DNA of 64,000 nucleotides from Sporolactobacillus kofuensis (GTDB taxonomy: Bacteria > Bacillota > Bacilli > Bacillales > Sporolactobacillaceae): contig NZ_JAMXWN010000001.1 of the NCBI RefSeq assembly GCF_024125425.1, positions 248,001 through 312,000 of the forward strand, in the 5' to 3' direction. Both the position numbers and the translations under genes were made by a program. Below are positions 1 through 10,499 of this stretch, piece after piece; the first letter of the stretch is position 1; every line of letters starts with the position of its first letter. Under the pieces are notes generated by a model that searched no databases, was not told the DNA's origin, and was given only the letters and a program-made list of their open reading frames with translations.

Positions 1-1
1 G

Positions 2-694
2 ATTTTTCAATCAATGCAAGGACAGGACCGCTCAGCTATTTCACGATTAATCCTGACTGCTTCAGGAGGCAGCTTCAGAGACAAAAGCCGTGACGAGCTT
101 TCCGAAGTGACCATTGAAGATGCTTTAAACCACCCGAACTGGTCAATGGGTGCAAAGATAACGGTCGATTCAGCGACTATGATGAATAAAGGGCTCGAAG
201 TTATTGAAGCGCATTGGCTCTTCGATATGCCTTACGAAAAAATAGATACGATTATCCACAGAGAAAGTATTGTTCACTCATTAGTTGAATATGCTGATCA
301 TAGTGTCATTGCTCAATTGGGTATGCCAAGCATGCTTGTCCCGATTCAATACGCACTGACCTATCCTTCACGATTTGAGCTAAAACAAACCAAGCAACTG
401 AATCTATGGGAAATAGGAAGTTTGCATTTTCAAAAAGTGGACATGCAACGCTATCCAAGCGTATCATTAGCATATCATGCGGGAAAAATTGGCGGTTCAA
501 TGCCAACTGTGCTGAATGCTGCAAATGAAACAGCAGTTCAGGCTTTTCTTTCCGGAAAAATTAAGTTTCTGGATATCGAACGGTATGTAGAAATGGCGCT
601 TGATCAGCACGATAGGATTCAGATGCCTGATCTAGAGACCATTGAAGCCGTTGATAAGGAAACCCGCGCTTTTGTCATGAAACAAATAATGTAA
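2..694 (+). CDS. dxr: 1-deoxy-D-xylulose 5-phosphate reductoisomerase, 5'-truncated by window edge
   Basis: Catalyses the reduction/isomerisation of DXP to 2-C-methyl-erythritol 4-phosphate, second step of the MEP isoprenoid pathway, in the cytosol. The reading frame is open from base 2, so the N-terminal NADPH-binding domain lies outside the window. Visible are the substrate loop LTASGGSFR, the [20 protein letters not shown] block and [17 protein letters not shown], all diagnostic of the family, then the C-terminal helical domain. The first in-frame ATG at 14 is internal, because IFQS precedes it in frame as in homologues. It is followed 19 bases later by rseP, the usual dxr-rseP-proS-polC order. 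Confidence 0.96.
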   Translation: MFQSMQGQDRSAISRLILTASGGSFRDKSRDELSEVTIEDALNHPNWSMGAKITVDSATMMNKGLEVIEAHWLFDMPYEKIDTIIHRESIVHSLVEYADHSVIAQLGMPSMLVPIQYALTYPSRFELKQTKQLNLWEIGSLHFQKVDMQRYPSVSLAYHAGKIGGSMPTVLNAANETAVQAFLSGKIKFLDIERYVEMALDQHDRIQMPDLETIEAVDKETRAFVMKQIM

Positions 695-713
695 AAGCAG
701 AGGTGTCAAGCTC

Positions 714-1976
714 TTGGAAACTTTGATTATCGTTGTGATCATTTTCGGACTTCTCGTTTCGATCCATGAATTTGGCCATTTAATCGTTGCCAAACGCTCG
801 GGAATTTTGTGTCGTGAGTACGCAATTGGATTTGGCCCGAAAATTTTTGCAGTTAAGAAAGGCGAGACAGTCTATACCTTGCGTTTGCTCCCAATTGGCG
901 GCTACGTACGTATGGCGGGTGAAGATCCTGAAACTTTTGAAGTGAAACCTGGGCAAAGTATTGGGGTCTACTTGGATAGAAGAGGACATGTTTCAAGAAT
1001 TGTCAGTGATCACTTAGAAAAGCATCCCGATGCACGATTTATTACGGTTGAGAGATGTGATCTTGATGAGAAACTTATCCTGTCCGGATATGAACAAGAG
1101 GATGGGCCTCTTGTCAGCTATACAGTGAACCGTGATGCAACCTATCTAGCCGATAATCAAGACTTCCAAATTGCACCACGTGATCGCCAATTTGCTTCCA
1201 AACCGCTGCTCGCACGGTTTCTAACCATATTTGCCGGGCCGCTCATGAACTTGATCTTAGCCGTGGTCATCTTCATTATTTATTTCAGTATTCAGGGCGT
1301 TCCATCAAATGAACCTGTGCTGGGGAAAGTAATTAATGGTTATCCCGCAGAAAAATCTGGTTTAGTTGCCGGTGATCGTATTGTTCAAATTGATGGACAC
1401 CGGACAATGAACTGGCAGGGGATTGTCAATTATGTGAGCGATCATCCAAAAGAAAACATTCATTTAACAGTTGAACGTAACGGTCGTCAGAAACAAGTAT
1501 CGTTAATAACAGGTCAACGCAAAGGCGAAAATGGTAAGTTTGAAGGCGTTATTGGTGTCTATCAACCAACGAGGCATTCCTTTATTGCATCAGTAGGTGC
1601 AGGCTTTAGTCAAACCTATTATTGGGTGAAAATGGAGCTAGTTGGATTGAAGATGCTGGTAACCGGCGGGTTTGATCTCAATAAATTAGCAGGACCGGTA
1701 GGTATCTATCATGCGACCGGTGAGGTGGTTGCTCAAGGTTTATTCTTTGTCTTAAACTGGACTGCATTCCTCAGTGTTAATCTGGCAGTAATCAACCTAT
1801 TGCCGCTTCCTGCGCTTGATGGCGGACGCTTGCTTTTTCTCATTTTGGAGGCATTGCGAGGAAAGCCGGTGGAACCGCAGAAAGAAGCGCTTGTTCATTT
1901 TATCGGCTTTGCATTCCTTATGCTACTCATGCTGCTGGTCACCTGGAATGATTTGCAGAACCTTTTTTCGCGCTAG
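714..1976 (+). CDS. rseP: RseP/RasP site-2 intramembrane zinc metalloprotease
   Basis: Site-2 protease that cuts membrane proteins within the bilayer; in B. subtilis (RasP) it processes the anti-sigma factor RsiW, FtsL and leftover signal peptides. The 420-residue product matches the RasP length. The zinc motif HEFGH is at residues 18-22 in the first membrane segment. A PDZ domain lies roughly at 195-270 and the second catalytic motif NLLPLPALDGGR is near the C-terminus, followed by the last membrane segments. A TTG start at 714 is chosen because AGAGGTG lies just upstream and HEFGH falls at the family position. It probably shares a transcript with dxr and proS. Confidence 0.95.
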   Translation: METLIIVVIIFGLLVSIHEFGHLIVAKRSGILCREYAIGFGPKIFAVKKGETVYTLRLLPIGGYVRMAGEDPETFEVKPGQSIGVYLDRRGHVSRIVSDHLEKHPDARFITVERCDLDEKLILSGYEQEDGPLVSYTVNRDATYLADNQDFQIAPRDRQFASKPLLARFLTIFAGPLMNLILAVVIFIIYFSIQGVPSNEPVLGKVINGYPAEKSGLVAGDRIVQIDGHRTMNWQGIVNYVSDHPKENIHLTVERNGRQKQVSLITGQRKGENGKFEGVIGVYQPTRHSFIASVGAGFSQTYYWVKMELVGLKMLVTGGFDLNKLAGPVGIYHATGEVVAQGLFFVLNWTAFLSVNLAVINLLPLPALDGGRLLFLILEALRGKPVEPQKEALVHFIGFAFLMLLMLLVTWNDLQNLFSR

Positions 1977-2024
1977 GCGCACTTTGTTTTATGAATTTGA
2001 GTTTATACAGTTGAGGTGGTCACA

Positions 2025-3662
2025 ATGAAACAAAGCCAAATGTTTATTCCAACTATGAAGGAAACACCAGCAGACGCTGAATCAGCAAGCCATCAATTGC
2101 TCTTACGTGGCGGTTTTATCAGACAGAATGCTTCGGGTGTTTATTCGTACCTTCCACTTGGCTATAAAATAATTAAGAAAATCGAAACGATTATTCGTGA
2201 GGAAATGGATCGTGCAGGTGCTCAAGAATTACTGATGCCGGCAATGCAACCTGCTGAATTATGGCATGAAACCGGGCGCTGGGATGTTTATGGTCCGGAA
2301 TTAATGCGGCTTAAGGACAGGCACGGTCGTTATTTCGCGCTTGGTGCCACAGGAGAAGAGCTGATAACAAGTCTTGTCCGTGATTTCCTCAATTCATATA
2401 AAAAATTGCCAATGAATCTTTATCAAATACAAACAAAATACCGCGATGAGAAAAGGCCACGGTTTGGTCTGCTCCGTGGAAGAGAATTTATCATGAAGGA
2501 TGCGTACTCGTTTCATGATTCTGCCGAAAGTTTGGATAAGACGTATTGGGCGATGTACACTGCCTACTGCCGAATCTTCGAACGTTGCGGTTTGAAGTTC
2601 CGAGCGGTACTTGCAGACTCAGGTGCAATCGGTGGTAAAGATACGCACGAATTCCAAGCCTTAGCAGAGATTGGCGAAGATACAATTGCCTATTCTGATC
2701 AATCAAATTATGCTGCAAATCTTGAGATGGCAGCAGTACTGGATACGGATGCATCTGAGAAGGAAGCTACACAACCATTAGAAAAGGTAGCCGGAAAACA
2801 GGAAGCGAATGAGCAGGAAATCATTGCTCAAGCCTTTAAAACAAGAACAGAAACCGTGGTTGTATTTATTAAAGCATCTGATGAAATGAATGACGTTAAA
2901 TTAAAGAATGTAATGGCGACTGACTTACTTGAACCCATCCCTGCAGATTTTAATTTAATGAAGACTGATTCAAATGTCCGTGTATTCGCGGATAACGGTG
3001 TAAAGCACTTGTCTCAATCTGTACTTTATAATAAATTTGAAGATGTCACCTATCTCCACCTTGATCCAGAACGGGATCTGAACATTGTAGCTTATGATGA
3101 TTTCCGTTTTATTAAAGAAGGTGATCCTTCACCGGATGGAAAAGGAACGATTCGCTTCGCAAAGGGCATTGAGATTGGACAAGTCTTCAAGCTTGGAACG
3201 AAATACTCTGAAGCGATGAATGCAACTTATCTAGATGCAGAAGGAAAAGCAAAACCATTGATCATGGGTTGCTACGGCATTGGTGTTTCACGGACGCTTT
3301 CAGCAATTTGTGAGCAGTATCACGATGAAGGCGGAATGATTTGGCCAAAGTCACTTGCTCCGTTTACTCTTCATCTGATCACTGTAAATCCAAAGAATGA
3401 AGATCAATACAAGTTATCTGAACAATTATATCAACAGTTTGTTGACTTAGGTTATGATGTTCTTTGGGATGATCGTAAAGAAAGACCAGGTGTCAAATTT
3501 GCGGATAGTGAATTAATCGGTTGCCCGGTACAAGTAATTGTTGGCAAAAAGGCATCCGAAAATATCGTAGAAATTGCCACACGGAAAGATAAAGCACGGA
3601 ATGAAACACAAGCGGTATCATTACCGGAAACAGTGGATCAATTGCTGAAAACACTTGATTAA
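2025..3662 (+). CDS. proS: Prolyl-tRNA synthetase
   Basis: Class II aminoacyl-tRNA synthetase charging tRNA-Pro. The 545 residues begin MKQSQMFIPTMKETPADAES, typical of the bacterial-type enzyme. Order: catalytic core motif 1-2 region (about 1-220, including the LLRGREFIMKDAYSFH block), an inserted editing (INS) domain (about 225-405) that would hydrolyse mischarged Ala-tRNA-Pro, the remaining catalytic motif 3 with GCYGIGVSRTL, and a C-terminal anticodon-binding domain. ATG 2025 is preferred over the in-frame GTG at 2016 because GAGGTGG overlaps that GTG and sits correctly for 2025. A hairpin terminator follows. Confidence 0.97.
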   Translation: MKQSQMFIPTMKETPADAESASHQLLLRGGFIRQNASGVYSYLPLGYKIIKKIETIIREEMDRAGAQELLMPAMQPAELWHETGRWDVYGPELMRLKDRHGRYFALGATGEELITSLVRDFLNSYKKLPMNLYQIQTKYRDEKRPRFGLLRGREFIMKDAYSFHDSAESLDKTYWAMYTAYCRIFERCGLKFRAVLADSGAIGGKDTHEFQALAEIGEDTIAYSDQSNYAANLEMAAVLDTDASEKEATQPLEKVAGKQEANEQEIIAQAFKTRTETVVVFIKASDEMNDVKLKNVMATDLLEPIPADFNLMKTDSNVRVFADNGVKHLSQSVLYNKFEDVTYLHLDPERDLNIVAYDDFRFIKEGDPSPDGKGTIRFAKGIEIGQVFKLGTKYSEAMNATYLDAEGKAKPLIMGCYGIGVSRTLSAICEQYHDEGGMIWPKSLAPFTLHLITVNPKNEDQYKLSEQLYQQFVDLGYDVLWDDRKERPGVKFADSELIGCPVQVIVGKKASENIVEIATRKDKARNETQAVSLPETVDQLLKTLD

Positions 3663-3676
3663 AAGATAGACAATTG

Positions 3677-3702
3677 AAAGGAGCTGCAGAGCTCCTTTTT
3701 CT
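3677..3702 (+). terminator. Intrinsic terminator after proS
   Basis: Stem AAAGGAGCT / AGCTCCTTT with loop GCAG followed by a T run. It separates proS from polC. Confidence 0.85.
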
Positions 3703-3798
3703 ATTTAGATCGCTGCAATCATTCATTTAAAGAAGAATAAGCACATAGCTTTCAGCTTTTTGATTTAGTAGAATAATAGAAAGAAAGGAGAGAAGGAT

Positions 3799-6700
3799 AT
3801 GACTGATCCTGCTTCCAATCATGATCGACTGATGCTCTTGCTCGAGCATCTAGAAACGCCTGAGCAATGGGTTGAAGACTATTTTAATCAAGCTGAAATT
3901 GAAAAATTATCTGTCTTTCGCAGTGAACGGCGGTGGCATTTTGAGTTTTTGCTGAACGGTGTGCTCCCTTACCAAGTCTATGAATGGTTTGAATCCAGTT
4001 TGCAAAAGCATTTTCAATCTGTCGTTTCTTCACTAACGATGTCCTTTCATATCCGTGATTCAGCAGGCGCTGAACAATATCTCAAACAGTATTGGCCAGT
4101 AGCATGCACGCAACTCTGTGAAGATTATCCCTCATTGAAGGATTGTCTCACACGTCAACAACCTGAAGTACATGATCACCTGATCACTTTCTCTGCAAAT
4201 AGTGAAGCTGAATCAGGTTTGATCAAAAGAAAAATTCCCAAAGCGCTCAATGAAAAACTACGTGTTTTCGGATTTCCGCCCGTTTCCATAGATGTGAAAA
4301 TCAACTCGGAAGATCGTTCAAAGGCGTATGATACATTTGTCAAACAACGTGAAGCAGAAGATCAGCAGAAAGTTGTGCAGGCAATGATCGAACGTCAAAA
4401 GCAACAAGAGGCTGATCATGCGTCAGGAAATGAAGAGAGCGGACCATTCAAGGTTGGCTATGATATCCATGATGAACCTGTATCCATTGAAACAATACAG
4501 GATGAAGAACGTCGAATTACGATACAGGGGTATATTTTTGACTCGGAAACGCGTGAATTGCGCAGCGGACGTACATTGCTCCTCTTTAAGATTACGGACT
4601 ATACCGACTCATTAATGGTGAAAGTATTCTCCCGTGATAAGGAGGACGCAGAGAAGTTTGGAAAGCTGCATAAAGGAATGTGGGTTAAAGTACGCGGTGG
4701 TGTCCAAAATGATAGTTTTGCAAGGGATTTGGTGATGATAGCAAACGATATCGAAGAAATCACGCCGAATATGAAAAAGGATTCCGCACCGGAAGGGCAG
4801 AAACGTGTCGAGCTGCATGCACATACTGTAATGAGTCAAATGGATGCTGTGGTTACCGCATCCGCATTAATTAAACGAGCAAAACAATGGGGTCATCGTG
4901 CAATCGCGATAACCGATCATGGTGTTGCCCAATCCTATCCAGAAGCTTACACAGCTGGGAAAAAGAATGGGATTAAAGTCGTGTATGGTATTGAAGCAAA
5001 CCTCATTGATGATGGCGTTCCAATTGCATACAATATGGCGCATCGGGCTCTTGCTGACGAAACTTATGTTGTCTTTGATGTGGAAACGACTGGTTTGTCT
5101 GCGGTATACGATACGATTATCGAACTTGCAGCGGTTAAGATGAAAAATGGTGAGGTTCTCGAGAAGTTTGATCAGTTTGCCAATCCACATCATCCCTTAC
5201 CACAGAAAATAATCGAATTGACGAGCATCACCGATGAAATGCTTGCGGATGCTCCAGATGCTGATCAAGTTGTTGAAGAGTTCCGTTCGTTTGCAGGGGA
5301 TGCGATTTTGGTTGCCCACAATGCAACATTTGATATGGGATTTTTAAATACCGCCTATCAGAAATTAGGTCATGAGAAAGCTGTTAATCCTGTTATTGAC
5401 ACGTTGGAACTGGGCCGTTTTCTCTATCCTGAATTTAAAAATCACAAACTTGATACACTTTGTAAAGCATTCAATATTGAGCTCACGCACCATCACCGAG
5501 CTATTTATGACACAGAAGCAACTGGCTATTTAGCTTGGAAAATGCTAAAAGATGCTGCAGAAAAAGGCATGAATTATCATGACCAACTTAATGATAATCT
5601 TGGAAAGGGTAACCTGGATCGGATTCGCCCGTCACATATCATCTTACTCGTGAAAAATCAAACAGGGTTGAAGAATCTCTATAAATTGATTTCACTTTCC
5701 CATGTTGCCTATTTCTACCGTGTACCCCGAATCCCTCGATCACTTCTTACGAAATATCGAGAAGGTATTCTTGTAGGGTCTGGTTGTGATAAAGGTGAAT
5801 TATTTGAGACGATGATGCAGAAGTCTGCCGAACTTGCCGAAAAAGTGGCGGAATTCTACGATTATATTGAGATTCAACCGCCTTCCAATTATTATCACCT
5901 TGTGGAAAAAGGGATCGTTAGGGACGAACTTGCACTGAAGGATGTCATGATCAAGTTAGTCAAACTCGGAGAAAAAATGAATAAGCCGGTCGTCGCCACC
6001 GGTGATGTCCATTATCTGGATGAATACGATAAGATCTATCGAAAGATTTTAATTACATCTCAAGCAGCTAATCCGTTGAATCGGCAGACTCAACCGGATG
6101 TCCATTTCCGAACAACCGATGAAATGCTTGAATGCATGAGCTTTCTTGGTGAAGAAAAAGCGGAACAAGTGGTCGTGACGAATCCGAATGCAATTGTGGA
6201 TCAAATAGAGGATGTTCTACCCGTTAAAGACAAACTTTACACACCAACGATTGATGGCGCTGAAGAAGAGGTCAAGGATAAAACGTATAGTCGCGCACAT
6301 GCACTATACGGAGAGAAACTGCCTGAGTTGGTAGAAAAAAGGTTGGATAAAGAGGTAAAGAGTATTATTGGGCACGGTTTCTCTGTCATTTATTTGATTG
6401 CACACAAACTTGTGAAGAAGTCGCTGTCTGATGGTTATCTAGTCGGGTCGCGTGGATCGGTAGGTTCATCATTGGTTGCGACCATGCTCGAAATTACTGA
6501 GGTTAATCCACTGCCGCCTCATTATTTATGCCCTTCGTGTCATCATGTAGAATTCTTTACCGATGGCTCTGTGGCCTGTGGTTTTGACTTGCCTGATAAA
6601 GCTTGCCCTGAATGTGGGACAGCAATGAAAAAGGAAGGACATGATATACCTTTTGAGACATTCCTTGGGTTCAAAGGGGATAAGGTTCCGGATATTGACT

Positions 6701-8109
6701 TAAACTTCTCAGGAGATTATCAACCGGTTGCACACAACTATACGAAGGTCTTGTTCGGTGAGGATAAAGTGTACCGTGCCGGTACAATTGGTACAATTGC
6801 AGATAAGACGGCGTATGGTTATGTGAAGGGCTATGAGGAAGATACCGGCTCAAGTTTCAGAGGTGCTGAGCGTGACCGGCTCGCAGCTGGATGTACCGGT
6901 GCAAAACGAACGACCGGCCAGCACCCAGGTGGTATTGTGGTGGTCCCCCGTGATATGGAAATCTATGATTTTACACCGGTCCAATTTCCGGCAGATGATA
7001 AGACGGCGGAATGGAAAACCACCCACTTTGATTTTCATTCCATCCATGACAATATTCTGAAACTGGATATTCTCGGGCACGATGATCCTACGGTGATTCG
7101 CATGCTGCAAGACTTGAGCGGTATTGATCCGAAAACGATCCCTACTGATGATAAAGAAGTTATGAAAATTTTCAGCACCACCGAATCATTAGGGGTTACA
7201 GGCGAACAGATTCGTTGTAAAACAGGAACACTAGGAATTCCTGAATTTGGGACACGGTTTGTGCGACAAATGCTGGAAGACACTAAGCCAACGACTTTTG
7301 CAGAATTAGTGCAAATTTCCGGTTTGTCACATGGAACCGATGTATGGCTCGGCAATGCACAAGTATTGATCGAAGATGGGACTTGTGTCTTGCGCGATGT
7401 TATTTCCTGTCGTGATGATATTATGATTGATTTGATGCATCAGGGACTGGAACCCTCGCACGCATTCAATATCATGGAATCGGTACGAAAAGGTAAGGGT
7501 TTAAATGACGATTGGATCGCTGAAATGAAGGAGAACAACGTCCCTGGGTGGTATATGGACTCTTGTCTAAAGATAAAATACATGTTTCCAAAAGCCCATG
7601 CGACCGCCTATGTATTAATGGCGATTCGGATATCCTATTTTAAGGTTCACTATCCAATTCTTTTCTATGCCACCTATTTCTCTGTTCGTGCAGATGATTT
7701 CGATGTCGATGTCATGAAACGTGGATCGGATGCGATTCGTAACAAGATGGACGAAATTGAGAAAAAGGGAAATGACGCACTTCCCAAAGAGAAAAGTTTA
7801 TTAACGGTTCTTGAAGTTGCACTAGAAATGTGCGAACGAGGACTGAGTTTCCAAGCGGTTGACTTGTATCGTTCAGATGCCACACGTTTTCTTGTTGAAG
7901 GCGATTCGCTGATTCCTCCTTTTAATGCGATCCCCGGCGTGGGAACGAATGCTGCAAAGGCAATTGCCAAAGCACGAGAGGATGGAGAATTTCTATCAAA
8001 AGAAGATTTGCAGAAACGTGCAAAAGTCTCTAAGACAGTCCTTGAATACTTGGATGGTCAAGGTTGCCTCGAAGGGATGCCAGATGCGAATCAACTGTCT
8101 CTTTTCTGA
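3799..8109 (+). CDS. polC: DNA polymerase III PolC-type alpha subunit
   Basis: Main replicative polymerase of low-G+C Gram-positives, with built-in 3'-5' proofreading. The product is 1436 residues, against 1437 in B. subtilis. Order: N-terminal domain, OB fold (about 235-330), PHP domain (starts at [12 protein letters not shown], about 335) split by a DEDDh exonuclease whose first motif DVETTGL starts at D427, then the polymerase core. The core carries a four-cysteine zinc site (CPSC...CPEC) and the catalytic aspartates in [12 protein letters not shown] (D965, D967). The protein ends in QLSLF, a beta-clamp-binding motif. The start ATG has a strong AAAGGAG site. Confidence 0.98.
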   Translation: MTDPASNHDRLMLLLEHLETPEQWVEDYFNQAEIEKLSVFRSERRWHFEFLLNGVLPYQVYEWFESSLQKHFQSVVSSLTMSFHIRDSAGAEQYLKQYWPVACTQLCEDYPSLKDCLTRQQPEVHDHLITFSANSEAESGLIKRKIPKALNEKLRVFGFPPVSIDVKINSEDRSKAYDTFVKQREAEDQQKVVQAMIERQKQQEADHASGNEESGPFKVGYDIHDEPVSIETIQDEERRITIQGYIFDSETRELRSGRTLLLFKITDYTDSLMVKVFSRDKEDAEKFGKLHKGMWVKVRGGVQNDSFARDLVMIANDIEEITPNMKKDSAPEGQKRVELHAHTVMSQMDAVVTASALIKRAKQWGHRAIAITDHGVAQSYPEAYTAGKKNGIKVVYGIEANLIDDGVPIAYNMAHRALADETYVVFDVETTGLSAVYDTIIELAAVKMKNGEVLEKFDQFANPHHPLPQKIIELTSITDEMLADAPDADQVVEEFRSFAGDAILVAHNATFDMGFLNTAYQKLGHEKAVNPVIDTLELGRFLYPEFKNHKLDTLCKAFNIELTHHHRAIYDTEATGYLAWKMLKDAAEKGMNYHDQLNDNLGKGNLDRIRPSHIILLVKNQTGLKNLYKLISLSHVAYFYRVPRIPRSLLTKYREGILVGSGCDKGELFETMMQKSAELAEKVAEFYDYIEIQPPSNYYHLVEKGIVRDELALKDVMIKLVKLGEKMNKPVVATGDVHYLDEYDKIYRKILITSQAANPLNRQTQPDVHFRTTDEMLECMSFLGEEKAEQVVVTNPNAIVDQIEDVLPVKDKLYTPTIDGAEEEVKDKTYSRAHALYGEKLPELVEKRLDKEVKSIIGHGFSVIYLIAHKLVKKSLSDGYLVGSRGSVGSSLVATMLEITEVNPLPPHYLCPSCHHVEFFTDGSVACGFDLPDKACPECGTAMKKEGHDIPFETFLGFKGDKVPDIDLNFSGDYQPVAHNYTKVLFGEDKVYRAGTIGTIADKTAYGYVKGYEEDTGSSFRGAERDRLAAGCTGAKRTTGQHPGGIVVVPRDMEIYDFTPVQFPADDKTAEWKTTHFDFHSIHDNILKLDILGHDDPTVIRMLQDLSGIDPKTIPTDDKEVMKIFSTTESLGVTGEQIRCKTGTLGIPEFGTRFVRQMLEDTKPTTFAELVQISGLSHGTDVWLGNAQVLIEDGTCVLRDVISCRDDIMIDLMHQGLEPSHAFNIMESVRKGKGLNDDWIAEMKENNVPGWYMDSCLKIKYMFPKAHATAYVLMAIRISYFKVHYPILFYATYFSVRADDFDVDVMKRGSDAIRNKMDEIEKKGNDALPKEKSLLTVLEVALEMCERGLSFQAVDLYRSDATRFLVEGDSLIPPFNAIPGVGTNAAKAIAKAREDGEFLSKEDLQKRAKVSKTVLEYLDGQGCLEGMPDANQLSLF

Positions 8110-8121
8110 TTTGCTGTATTC

Positions 8122-8150
8122 TTGCCTTGGACACAGGGGTATGATATAGT
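8122..8150 (+). promoter_or_regulatory. Probable sigma-A promoter of the rimP-nusA-infB operon
   Basis: TTGCCT at 8122-8127 and TATAGT at 8145-8150 are separated by 17 bases. They lie just after polC and upstream of the rimP leader hairpin. Confidence 0.55.
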
Positions 8151-8182
8151 ATTTATGGAAATACTGGAAATAGTTCGTCTGC

Positions 8183-8206
8183 AAAGAGTGGGAATTTCCC
8201 ACTCTT
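8183..8206 (+). promoter_or_regulatory. Perfect 24-base palindrome in the rimP leader
   Basis: Half-site AAAGAGTGGGAA followed directly by its exact reverse complement. It lies between the likely promoter and the rimP ribosome-binding site at about 8217-8224. A short T-containing tract follows, so it could act as an attenuator/terminator hairpin or as an mRNA stability element. A similar inverted repeat precedes rimP (ylxS) in Bacillus species as I recall; its function here is inference. Confidence 0.6.
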
Positions 8207-8229
8207 TCATTTTCAAAAGGAGGCTGAAA

Positions 8230-8703
8230 ATGGCTAGCGTTATCCGGACGATAACAGATGAATTAATTTCCCCGATTTTGCGTGCCTTGAATCTGGAACT
8301 TGTTGATGTCGAATTTGTAAAAGAGGGTAAAAATCACTTTTTACGTGTTTTTATCGATAACCCTCAGGGCGATGTTGACTTAGACACCTGTGCGGCTGTT
8401 AGTGAAAAACTAAGCGAAGCTCTCGATGAGAAAGACCCGATAAAAGAAGCCTATTTTCTCGAAGTGTCTTCACCTGGAGCAGAACGCCCTTTGAAGAAAT
8501 TCGAGGACTTCGTAAAATCTGTGGGAAAAGATGTTCATCTGACCACCTATGAACCGATTCAAGGAAATAAAGTATTTGAAGGCAATCTTACCGAAGTGAA
8601 CAAGGACTATGTTGTGCTCGCGATTAAAAATAAGACGAGAGTAGAACATGTGACACTACCATTTGATAAGATTGCGAGCAGCCGACTTGCAATCATTTTT
8701 TAG
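8230..8703 (+). CDS. rimP: Ribosome maturation factor RimP
   Basis: Needed for maturation of the 30S subunit. The 157-residue protein contains the conserved LELVDVEFVKEG, FLRVFID and YFLEVSSPGAERPLK segments of the N-terminal domain, then a C-terminal SH3-like domain. ATG 8230 is chosen because AAAAGGAGG precedes it and the length fits the family (about 156). The longer in-frame extension to 8122 would run through the promoter and palindrome. First gene of the nusA operon. Confidence 0.94.
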   Translation: MASVIRTITDELISPILRALNLELVDVEFVKEGKNHFLRVFIDNPQGDVDLDTCAAVSEKLSEALDEKDPIKEAYFLEVSSPGAERPLKKFEDFVKSVGKDVHLTTYEPIQGNKVFEGNLTEVNKDYVVLAIKNKTRVEHVTLPFDKIASSRLAIIF

Positions 8704-8736
8704 GATAGAACTGCTGAGAACAAAGGGGAGAAGAAA

Positions 8737-9891
8737 ATGAGCAGTGATTTATTAGATGCACTCACCGCGCTGGAAAAAGATAAAGGAATCAGTAAAGAAA
8801 TTCTGCTTGATGCATTGGAAGCAGCGCTGATCTCAGCTTATAAGCGCAATTTTGATCAGGCACAGAATGTACGCGTTGATATTAATGAAGGGCTTGGTCA
8901 AATCAAAGTTTATGCTCGAAAAGACGTGGTTGAAGCAGTTGAAAATGGCAACTTGCAAATCTCACTCGAACAAGCAAAAACCCTCAATCCGCATTATCAA
9001 GTAGGTGATACGGTTGAAATCGAAGTGACACCACGTAATTTCGGACGTATCGCTGCGCAAACTGCAAAACAGGTCGTTACACAGCGTGTTCGTGAAGCGG
9101 AACGCAGTGTTATTTATTCGGAATTCATTGATCGTGAAGATGATATCATGACCGGCATTGTCCAGAGATTGGATCATCGTTTTATCTATGTTGATCTTGG
9201 TCGTGTTGAAGCATTGTTGCCGCAATCAGAGCAAATGCCGAATGAAACCTATCATCCTCATGACCGGATTAAAGTGTACTTGACAAAAGTCGAGGATGCA
9301 AAAAAAGGACCAATGATTACTGTTTCCAGAACACATCCAGGTCTGTTAAAACGCTTGTTCGAATTGGAAGTTCCTGAAATCTATGACGGAACTGTTGAAA
9401 TAAAGTCGATTTCCCGTGAAGCAGGTGATCGTTCAAAGATTGCTGTATATGCTGCAGATCCAGCGGTTGATGCGGTTGGTGCATGCGTTGGTCAAAAAGG
9501 TGCTCGTGTACAGACAATTGTGAATGAACTTAAGGGTGAAAAAATTGACATTGTTCGCTGGTCGGAAGATCCCGTCACTTACGTTGCCAATGCACTTAGC
9601 CCGTCTAAAGTTGTACAAGTGAATGTAAATGAGGAAGACAAGGCCACAACGGTTATCGTACCGGATTATCAGTTATCCCTTGCCATTGGCAAGAGAGGAC
9701 AAAATGCCCGCCTGGCCGCAAAGTTGACCGGATGGAAAATCGATATTAAGAGTGAATCAGAAGCAGAAGAGCTTGGACTATTCGATGAGAATAGTGTATT
9801 AAGAGCTCCGGAACAGCCGGCAGAGGATCAGCCAATAGAAGATCAGGAAACTCTAAGCACTGAAGAATCCTCTGAGTCCGACCAAGATTAA
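8737..9891 (+). CDS. nusA: Transcription termination/antitermination factor NusA
   Basis: RNA-polymerase-associated factor modulating pausing, termination and antitermination. It has 384 residues: N-terminal RNAP-binding domain (1-125), S1 domain (about 135-200), and two KH domains (about 230-345, with GACVGQKGARVQ and LAIGKRGQNARLAAKLTGWKIDI). A short acidic tail replaces the C-terminal repeats of proteobacterial NusA, as in other Firmicutes. Start ATG preceded by AAAGGGGAG. The gene lies between rimP and ylxR in the standard operon. Confidence 0.97.
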   Translation: MSSDLLDALTALEKDKGISKEILLDALEAALISAYKRNFDQAQNVRVDINEGLGQIKVYARKDVVEAVENGNLQISLEQAKTLNPHYQVGDTVEIEVTPRNFGRIAAQTAKQVVTQRVREAERSVIYSEFIDREDDIMTGIVQRLDHRFIYVDLGRVEALLPQSEQMPNETYHPHDRIKVYLTKVEDAKKGPMITVSRTHPGLLKRLFELEVPEIYDGTVEIKSISREAGDRSKIAVYAADPAVDAVGACVGQKGARVQTIVNELKGEKIDIVRWSEDPVTYVANALSPSKVVQVNVNEEDKATTVIVPDYQLSLAIGKRGQNARLAAKLTGWKIDIKSESEAEELGLFDENSVLRAPEQPAEDQPIEDQETLSTEESSESDQD

Positions 9892-9903
9892 GGGGGTCAT
9901 TTT

Positions 9904-10188
9904 ATGCCGAAGCAACGTAAGATTCCGTTGCGTAAATGCATTGTCTGCCAAGAATCGGCAGAGAAAAAAAACCTCTTTCGTATTGTCCGTTCTCCGGAAG
10001 GTGAAGTTTTCCTAGATTTGACAGGGAAAAAGAATGGACGAGGTGCCTACCTTTCCAAAAAAGTCGACTGTGTCCGAAAAGCGCAAACAAAAAATTTATT
10101 ATCAAGGCATTTGGGCGTTCCCGTGCCAGAACAAGTTTTCGATGAAATGATGACTTATTTGGAGACACATTCTGCCAATGACCAATAA
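9904..10188 (+). CDS. ylxR: YlxR family (DUF448) RNA-binding protein
   Basis: 94 residues. The family motif RKCIVC near the N-terminus and GRGAYL in the middle identify YlxR/DUF448, a small basic nucleic-acid-binding protein (RnpM in B. subtilis has been linked to RNase P). Start ATG with AAGGGGG upstream. The 3' end overlaps ylxQ by 11 bases, consistent with translational coupling. Confidence 0.92.
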   Translation: MPKQRKIPLRKCIVCQESAEKKNLFRIVRSPEGEVFLDLTGKKNGRGAYLSKKVDCVRKAQTKNLLSRHLGVPVPEQVFDEMMTYLETHSANDQ

Positions 10189-10495
10189 CAATTGGCAATC
10201 ATTGCTCGGACTCGCACAGCGAGCCGGAAAGGTAAGTTCCGGAGAAGAGACAGTTCTTCGAATGATACGTCAGGGAAAAGCGAAAGCCGTGTTATTATCT
10301 GATGACGCCTCAGAGCGTACAAAAAAGACAATCGGAAATAAATGTAATTTCTATCACGTTCCGCTTTTGACCGTACCGGATAGAGAGGTGCTCGGCCAGG
10401 CGATCGGCCAGCCGTCACGCGTGATTATCGCGGTCACGGACAGTGGATTCGCAGGCCAGCTGATTGAACGGATCGGACCATCATCACGGGGGTGA
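10178..10495 (+). CDS. ylxQ: L7Ae/YlxQ family kink-turn RNA-binding protein
   Basis: 105 residues of the L7Ae/L30e/S12e/Gadd45 fold. The start [19 protein letters not shown] and the [14 protein letters not shown] segment are characteristic. In Bacillus the homologue binds kink-turn RNA but is not a core ribosomal protein. It overlaps ylxR and is followed 4 bases later by infB. Confidence 0.9.
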   Translation: MTNNNWQSLLGLAQRAGKVSSGEETVLRMIRQGKAKAVLLSDDASERTKKTIGNKCNFYHVPLLTVPDREVLGQAIGQPSRVIIAVTDSGFAGQLIERIGPSSRG

Positions 10496-10499
10496 ATAT

